In this document: piece by piece, positions 6,825 through 10,328 of the stretch | Numbering within the stretch: the stretch's first letter is position 1 | Layout of the letters: every line of letters starts with the position of its first letter | Assembly (NCBI GenBank): GCA_958346935.1 | Contig: CATVTM010000069.1 | Location: forward strand, 1-10,328 | Direction: 5' to 3' | DNA length: 10,328 bases | From: an uncultured Collinsella sp. | GTDB lineage: Bacteria > Actinomycetota > Coriobacteriia > Coriobacteriales > Coriobacteriaceae | Notes under the pieces: model-generated | Told to the model about the DNA's origin: nothing | What the model saw: the letters and a program-made list of their open reading frames with translations, nothing else | Databases searched by the model: none | Position numbers and translations under genes: made by a program

Positions 6825-7661
6825 CTAGACGCCAATCGCGCGTCGGTACTCCGCCATTACCTGCGCATCGGCAGCTGCAGGGTCGGCAAAATAGCGCCAG
6901 TCATAGGTCTCGGCCGAAACAACTCCGCGATAGCCGCGCGCCACCAGCCTATCCAGGTCGGCGCGCATATCGCGGTCGCCGTCACCCCAGGCAAGATGCG
7001 TCGTGCCATCTGCCGCAACATCGACAAAATGCACGTGGGCGACATCATCGCCAAGCAGATCGAAATAATCGTCGATGGTATCCCCCGCCACCGCCATAGC
7101 GCCCAAATCCAGACATGCCTTAAGTGCCGGATGATCAACTGCCTCGATCATGCGCTTCGTATCGGCCGCCGAGTTCACGATCATCGACTCAACCGGCTGT
7201 AGGGCCTCGAGCACCAGTCGCACGCCGCACTCTCCCGCATGCTCGGCAATCGCACACAGCATCGAGGCGCTGCGACCCCACGCGTCCTCGATCGGCTCGT
7301 TCAAAAATGCCCAGCCGCTCGAGACCATGACCTGCTCGGCTCCAAGTTCCGCCGCGATATCTACAACGTTCTTAAAGTACGCGAGCGTGCGGGCACGCGC
7401 CTCATTCCCGCGCGCCGCGATATTCCACGGCTTGGGGTTGTTCTGTTCGGGACAAAGCCCCACAATCCGAACCCCATACCGCTGTGATAGCTCCCGCACC
7501 TGCTCGAGCGAATCGTATCCATGGCAATCGACATACAGATGCATCGCCCCGGTCCAAAGCTCGCAACACGTGTAGCCCGAAGCCGACGCCGAAGAAAAGA
7601 ATTCCTCAAGGTCAAAATAACGATGGCTGATATTCATGACGGCAAGCTGCGGATAGCTCAT
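6825..7661 (-). CDS. Sugar phosphate isomerase/epimerase, TIM barrel (FrlC-like)
   Basis: This is a cytoplasmic xylose-isomerase-like TIM-barrel enzyme of 278 residues. The metal site of the family is complete: Glu152 (VLEALQP), Asp185 (ACLDLGAM), His211 (HVHFVDV) and Glu251 (SAETYDW). From memory, length and several segments (IVGLCPEQN at 66-74, AWGR at 127-130, PVESMIVNSAAD at 156-167) resemble E. coli FrlC, the fructoselysine 3-epimerase, more than IolE or hydroxypyruvate isomerase. The ATG at 7661 has GGAGAG five bases upstream; an in-frame start at 7721 would add 20 residues, falls inside the upstream hairpin region and lacks such a site. It follows the SIS deglycase gene by 73 bases, so the pair probably share a transcript and a substrate. 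The family is clear; the substrate (psicoselysine, another glycated amine, or a plain ketose) is not. Confidence 0.8.
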   Translation of the reverse strand: MSYPQLAVMNISHRYFDLEEFFSSASASGYTCCELWTGAMHLYVDCHGYDSLEQVRELSQRYGVRIVGLCPEQNNPKPWNIAARGNEARARTLAYFKNVVDIAAELGAEQVMVSSGWAFLNEPIEDAWGRSASMLCAIAEHAGECGVRLVLEALQPVESMIVNSAADTKRMIEAVDHPALKACLDLGAMAVAGDTIDDYFDLLGDDVAHVHFVDVAADGTTHLAWGDGDRDMRADLDRLVARGYRGVVSAETYDWRYFADPAAADAQVMAEYRRAIGV

Positions 7662-7683
7662 AATTACTCTCCAACCCAAGCGA

Positions 7684-7710
7684 GGCCCCGTTCCATATAG
7701 GAGCGGGGCC
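7684..7710 (-). other. Hairpin between the SIS and epimerase genes
   Basis: The arms GGCCCCG (7684-7690) and CGGGGCC (7704-7710) pair perfectly. After one mismatch the stem extends by TCC with GGA around an ATATA loop. No T-run follows on the minus strand, and the epimerase ribosome-binding site comes next, about a dozen bases later. It could protect the 3' end of the SIS message or lower epimerase expression relative to SIS. The hairpin is seen directly; its effect is inferred. Confidence 0.5.
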
Positions 7711-7734
7711 CAATTACACAAACGTTATTTGCTC

Positions 7735-8796
7735 TTAGTAGTCGAACTGGTGATAGTAGCGACGGTAGTTGAGGTTGTGCTTGGTGACCGTCTCGTAGTA
7801 AGCGGCAAGGCGATCGGTGATCAGCGAGGAGAGGATCCACGGGGAGACGATGACGCGGAACTCGTCGTCAAGGCCGGGGATCGCGAACTCGGCGGTGTCG
7901 ATGATGTTGATGTCGGTGTCGCCGGTCACGCCGCGGGTCAGGAAGGCGCGGACGCGCTCGTCGAGCTTGCGGTTCTCGTCCTCGCCCATGAACAGGAACA
8001 CGGGGACGCCGGGCTCCACGAGCTCGAGGGTGCCGTGGAAGAAGTCGGCCGAGGTGATGTAGCGGGTGCGCTTCCACTGCATCTCCTCCAGGATGCACAT
8101 CGAGAACAGGATCGTCTCGCCCCACAGGGCGCCGGAGCCGATGAACATGGTGTAGGGGGCCAGGGCGTACTTCTTGGCGAGCTCCTCGGCGCGCGGCTCG
8201 AAACTCTTGCGGATGTCGACCAGGTGGGTCCAAACATCCTTGGTCTGCTCGATGAACTTATCGAACTGCGGGAAGCAGCCACGGCGGTTGAGCAGGCGCA
8301 GGCCGAAGCAGTCGGCGAGGTAGTAGCCCATCTCGCAGCCGCCGTTACCATGATCGGAAGCCATCTTGACGCAGTTCTCGGCGCCGACAGCCTGGCCGAT
8401 GGGGCCCTCGGGCTTGGTCATGGCGTAGACGCGCACGCCCATGCCCTTCATCTTCTTGACGGCCTCGAGGACCTCGGGGGTGGTGCCGGACTCGGAGGCG
8501 GTGAGCACGACGGACTTCTCGGTCATGCGCTTGTGGCCCATGACGTTCCACTCGGCGGCGTGGATCAGGTAGACCTCGAGGTCGCGGTCGCCGAACTTGT
8601 TCATGAGGTACTCGAGCTGCATGAGCTCGTCCCAGGTGCCGCCGACGCCCATCAGGAACACGGCGTCGTAGCCCTCGTCGGCGACCTTGTCGGCGAGCTC
8701 AATCATCTTCTTGCCGGTCTCGTAGACGTTCTTGCCGTCCTCGACGTAGCCCTCCTGGCTAAAGTGCATGATCTCGATCTTCTCGGTTTCCTTCAT
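7735..8796 (-). CDS. SIS-domain sugar-phosphate deglycase, FrlB/GfrE/GfrF family
   Basis: The 353-residue protein has two SIS domains (about 27-165 and 205-330) and no GlmS-type amidotransferase domain. Enzymes of this family split 6-phosphorylated Amadori products into glucose 6-phosphate and a free amino acid. The first domain has the phosphosugar loop ASESGTTPE (100-108). The second has FFHGTLELVEPGVPVFLFMG (252-271), close to FRHGPLEIVEPGVP of E. coli FrlB as I recall it, and the C-terminus NYRRYYHQFDY also matches FrlB style. Glu238 and His254 are 16 residues apart, the spacing of the acid-base pair described for FraB. The ATG at 8796 has AAAGGA six bases upstream; an in-frame start at 8868 would lie before the predicted transcription start. 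Third codon positions are almost all G or C with AAG, GAG and AAC preferred, which suggests high expression. Substrate could be fructoselysine-6-P, glucoselysine-6-P or another glycated amine. Confidence 0.82.
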   Translation of the reverse strand: MKETEKIEIMHFSQEGYVEDGKNVYETGKKMIELADKVADEGYDAVFLMGVGGTWDELMQLEYLMNKFGDRDLEVYLIHAAEWNVMGHKRMTEKSVVLTASESGTTPEVLEAVKKMKGMGVRVYAMTKPEGPIGQAVGAENCVKMASDHGNGGCEMGYYLADCFGLRLLNRRGCFPQFDKFIEQTKDVWTHLVDIRKSFEPRAEELAKKYALAPYTMFIGSGALWGETILFSMCILEEMQWKRTRYITSADFFHGTLELVEPGVPVFLFMGEDENRKLDERVRAFLTRGVTGDTDINIIDTAEFAIPGLDDEFRVIVSPWILSSLITDRLAAYYETVTKHNLNYRRYYHQFDY

Positions 8797-8846
8797 GGCT
8801 TTTCCTTTCTGTCCTGCACGCAACTCTATACATTGCGTTTCTTTTC

Positions 8847-8855
8847 GATACCAAT
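8847..8855 (-). promoter_or_regulatory. TGGTAT half-site at the predicted transcription start (candidate operator)
   Basis: The minus strand reads ATTGGTATC, beginning in the -10 box and covering the expected start of transcription. It shares TGGTAT with the two arms of the inverted repeat upstream. A repressor bound here would block initiation. HutC-subfamily GntR proteins often control SIS and PTS genes and bind GGT..ACC-type sites, but the regulator is not in this window. Confidence 0.4.
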
Positions 8856-8883
8856 TATAGACATACACCTAATGTGTTTTTAA
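8854..8883 (-). promoter_or_regulatory. Sigma-A-type promoter of the SIS-epimerase operon
   Basis: The -10 box TATAAT is a perfect consensus match (8854-8859). The -35 box TTAAAA (8878-8883) matches at four of six positions with an 18-base spacer. Transcription would start near 8847, leaving a leader of about 50 bases before the SIS ATG. The surrounding spacer (8797-8966) is much more AT-rich than the genes on either side. Confidence 0.7.
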
Positions 8884-8890
8884 TACCACT
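8879..8890 (-). promoter_or_regulatory. Operator arm overlapping the -35 box
   Basis: The plus strand reads TTTAATACCACT. It is the exact reverse complement of the arm at 8937-8948, making a 12-bp perfect inverted repeat with 46 bases between the arms. It overlaps the -35 box, so binding would be expected to repress, possibly by looping with the distal arm. Confidence 0.5.
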
Positions 8891-8936
8891 TATCAATCTG
8901 CTCCAATCCTCGGTGAACGGTCGAAATTCTCTGGTG

Positions 8937-8948
8937 AGTGGTATTAAA
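8937..8948 (-). promoter_or_regulatory. Distal arm of the operator inverted repeat
   Basis: The plus strand reads AGTGGTATTAAA, the reverse complement of 8879-8890. It lies 19 bases beyond the MFS stop codon and about 60 bases upstream of the -35 box. The long gap makes it unlikely to act as a terminator hairpin and more like an auxiliary operator, though a weak stem-loop is possible. Confidence 0.45.
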
Positions 8949-8966
8949 TTAGAATTGAATGTATAG

Positions 8967-10181
8967 CTAACACCTCTGGCGCCTCCCTTGTGTGACAAAG
9001 AACAGCGTTCCTACCAGCGCGATAATGGTCGATGCCCCAAACAGCACCGCCTGAACGCCCAAAGCCTCCGCCAAAAACGGAGCCGCCAGCAACGGAAGCA
9101 CGCCGGCGCTCATCAGGCCAAAACGCACAAAGCCGGTAATGCGCCCCAGGTATTTGATGTCCGCGCGCTCCTGAATCAAGATCATCTGCAGCGGCTCCAA
9201 GAAACCCCAAGCCAGTCCGTTAATCGCCTGACCGATAATCGCAACCCCCAGCATATCGGTGCCCACGTACACCATGGACCCAATGCCCACGGCCATGAGC
9301 GCGCCGAGCAACAATCGCAGGTTGACATGGCGAGCAGAAAGCTTGGTCAGGATGAACGCGCCCACCGAGGAAGTGAGGCCCACGACCGAGGACAGCCAGC
9401 CCAGCCAGACGATATCCACGTTGAGCACATCGCGGTAGAACAACGACTCAAGCGAATCGAACGCGCCGAACGCAAAGAAACCCAAAAAGCCCGAGATAAA
9501 GATGAGGCGCAAGTCGTGGTCGCGAAACGTAAGTCGCGCGCCCTCGGCCATGCCGCCCAGAATACCGCCCTTCGGCTTCTCCCCTTTTGCGGGAGCAACA
9601 CACTCGTGACAGCCCAAGGAGAGCACGGCCGCCACACCCATCATGCCCGCCATGAGCAGATAGACCGATTGCGTGGCAAAACAGCTCACGATGGCACCGC
9701 CGAGCAGCGGGCCAGCGGTATAGGCGATATTGCTGTAGAACACCATGAGACCGTTCACGCGGGTACGGCCCTCGGTGGTCGACTCCAGGTATCCCGGAAA
9801 CGCATGCGTGCAGGTGTTGATAAAGCCGCCCGCAAGTCCCAAGACGCACGCGGCAAACACAAGCCCGGGGACAGACAACGGCGCCAACCCCACGCCAAGC
9901 GATAGCACCGCCGTAATCACGCACGTCACAAATGACGTCCGGCGCGGTCCAAAGCGGTCGATGACCGAGCCCGACACCATATTGCCCACCGACGTCATAA
10001 GATTGCGCGCGAGCGTAATGGCGGCAACCAAAAAGGCCGTGCCGGCCAGATCATACGTGGCCGCACCGATAAGCCCCAAAAAGTAGACCGCGTTGTTGGC
10101 GCACCACTGCAGGGACTCAATAAGAATCAGCCTGACCTCTGCCGGCGTCAGGCGCATTGCTTCGCGATCCTTCGCGAACAT
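8967..10181 (-). CDS. MFS transporter, substrate unknown
   Basis: This is a 404-residue polytopic inner-membrane protein with about twelve hydrophobic segments and a central cytoplasmic loop near 192-225, rich in Lys, Glu and Gly (KGEKPKGG). The major facilitator signature loop appears as GSVIDRFGPRR (71-81), between the second and third membrane segments, and LGRITGFVRFG (345-355) may be its counterpart in the second half. There is no signal peptide. The ATG at 10181 has AGAAGGAG five bases upstream. It lies between a PTS gene and the SIS-epimerase pair, all on one strand, but a terminator precedes it and a strong promoter follows it, so it may be a separate unit. It could import or export a glycated compound, a sugar or a drug; the sequence does not say. 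Confidence 0.85.
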   Translation of the reverse strand: MFAKDREAMRLTPAEVRLILIESLQWCANNAVYFLGLIGAATYDLAGTAFLVAAITLARNLMTSVGNMVSGSVIDRFGPRRTSFVTCVITAVLSLGVGLAPLSVPGLVFAACVLGLAGGFINTCTHAFPGYLESTTEGRTRVNGLMVFYSNIAYTAGPLLGGAIVSCFATQSVYLLMAGMMGVAAVLSLGCHECVAPAKGEKPKGGILGGMAEGARLTFRDHDLRLIFISGFLGFFAFGAFDSLESLFYRDVLNVDIVWLGWLSSVVGLTSSVGAFILTKLSARHVNLRLLLGALMAVGIGSMVYVGTDMLGVAIIGQAINGLAWGFLEPLQMILIQERADIKYLGRITGFVRFGLMSAGVLPLLAAPFLAEALGVQAVLFGASTIIALVGTLFFVTQGRRQRC

Positions 10182-10198
10182 ACGAACTCCTTCTATAC

Positions 10199-10238
10199 AA
10201 AAAGGGGATGGAGGGCATAGGCCTGTTCCATCCCTTTT
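10199..10238 (-). terminator. Intrinsic terminator after the PTS gene
   Basis: The stem pairs GGGATGGA (10205-10212) with TCCATCCC (10227-10234), with a small inner GGC/GCC helix. On the minus strand it is followed by a C and then five T residues (10203-10199). It lies about 35 bases after the stop of the partial PTS gene and fits a Rho-independent terminator for that transcript. It ends only a few bases before the MFS ribosome-binding site. Confidence 0.8.
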
Positions 10239-10272
10239 CCAGGTTGCAACGAAAATCTATGCAGCCGGGCCC

Positions 10273-10328
10273 TTACGCCAGCACGCCGAAGAACGCGCCG
10301 ATGATGCCCACGACCATGGTGGCCACGA
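10273..10328 (-). CDS. C-terminal end of a membrane protein, probably PTS EIID (mannose family)
   Basis: Only 17 codons and a TAA stop are inside the window; they read VATMVVGIIGAFFGVLA. A short hydrophobic tail of glycine, isoleucine and alanine ending in a small residue is typical of the single C-terminal membrane helix of mannose-family EIID subunits. Such a PTS would phosphorylate its substrate during uptake, which fits a 6-phosphate deglycase nearby. So short a piece cannot exclude an EIIC subunit or an unrelated membrane protein. Confidence 0.5.
   Translation of the reverse strand, partial: VATMVVGIIGAFFGVLA

Noticed and set aside
6780..6830. Possible T-box-like sequence (GGTGGGGTTGGGTTGCG on the minus strand)
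   Set aside because: It lacks the ACCGCG part of the T-box bulge, has no specifier stem, and overlaps the end of the epimerase gene.
7729..8883. Long open frame of 384 codons on the plus strand opposite the SIS gene, with a leucine, valine and glycine rich product
   Set aside because: It is a shadow of the SIS gene: strong G/C third-position bias removes stops from the antisense frame. The product is low in complexity, and the sense protein has clear SIS motifs.
1..10328. tRNA, rRNA, CRISPR arrays, insertion sequences, phage or toxin-antitoxin genes
   Set aside because: None was seen on either strand; nearly all of the window is explained by the ten genes listed and their short spacers.

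Overview
The window reads as a high-GC bacterial chromosome, most likely from the Coriobacteriia and probably Collinsella. This is inferred from base composition, protein style and gene order, not from any marker gene. All genes lie on the minus strand, so transcription runs from high to low coordinates.

Right part (10328 down to about 6825) is a sugar or Amadori-compound catabolic region. It holds: the last 17 codons of a membrane protein that resembles a mannose-family PTS EIID subunit; an intrinsic terminator; an MFS transporter; an AT-rich spacer with a good sigma-A-type promoter flanked by repeated TGGTAT half-sites (a likely GntR-type operator); a two-domain SIS protein of the FrlB/GfrE/GfrF deglycase family; and a TIM-barrel epimerase resembling FrlC. 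The SIS protein keeps a Glu/His pair with the spacing known for fructose-asparagine and fructoselysine 6-phosphate deglycases. PTS import with phosphorylation, SIS deglycation and epimerisation together suggest use of glycated amino acids, although the exact substrate cannot be read from the sequence.

Left part (6654 down to 1) is a compact histidine biosynthesis operon in the order hisZG, hisD, hisC, hisB, hisH, hisA, hisF (hisF runs off the window). Many junctions overlap or nearly touch, with Shine-Dalgarno sites inside the preceding gene. The first gene is a single-frame fusion of HisZ (a HisRS-like regulatory subunit) with the short form of HisG. Hairpins sit upstream of hisZG, between hisZG and hisD, and between hisB and hisH. 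The hisB-hisH hairpin is followed at once by a T-run, so it could be an attenuator or a dispersed palindromic repeat.

No tRNA, rRNA, CRISPR array, insertion sequence or phage gene was seen. Every spacer is shorter than 300 bases. The most notable points are the HisZ-HisG fusion, the hairpins inside the his operon, and the deglycase locus with its promoter and operator layout.
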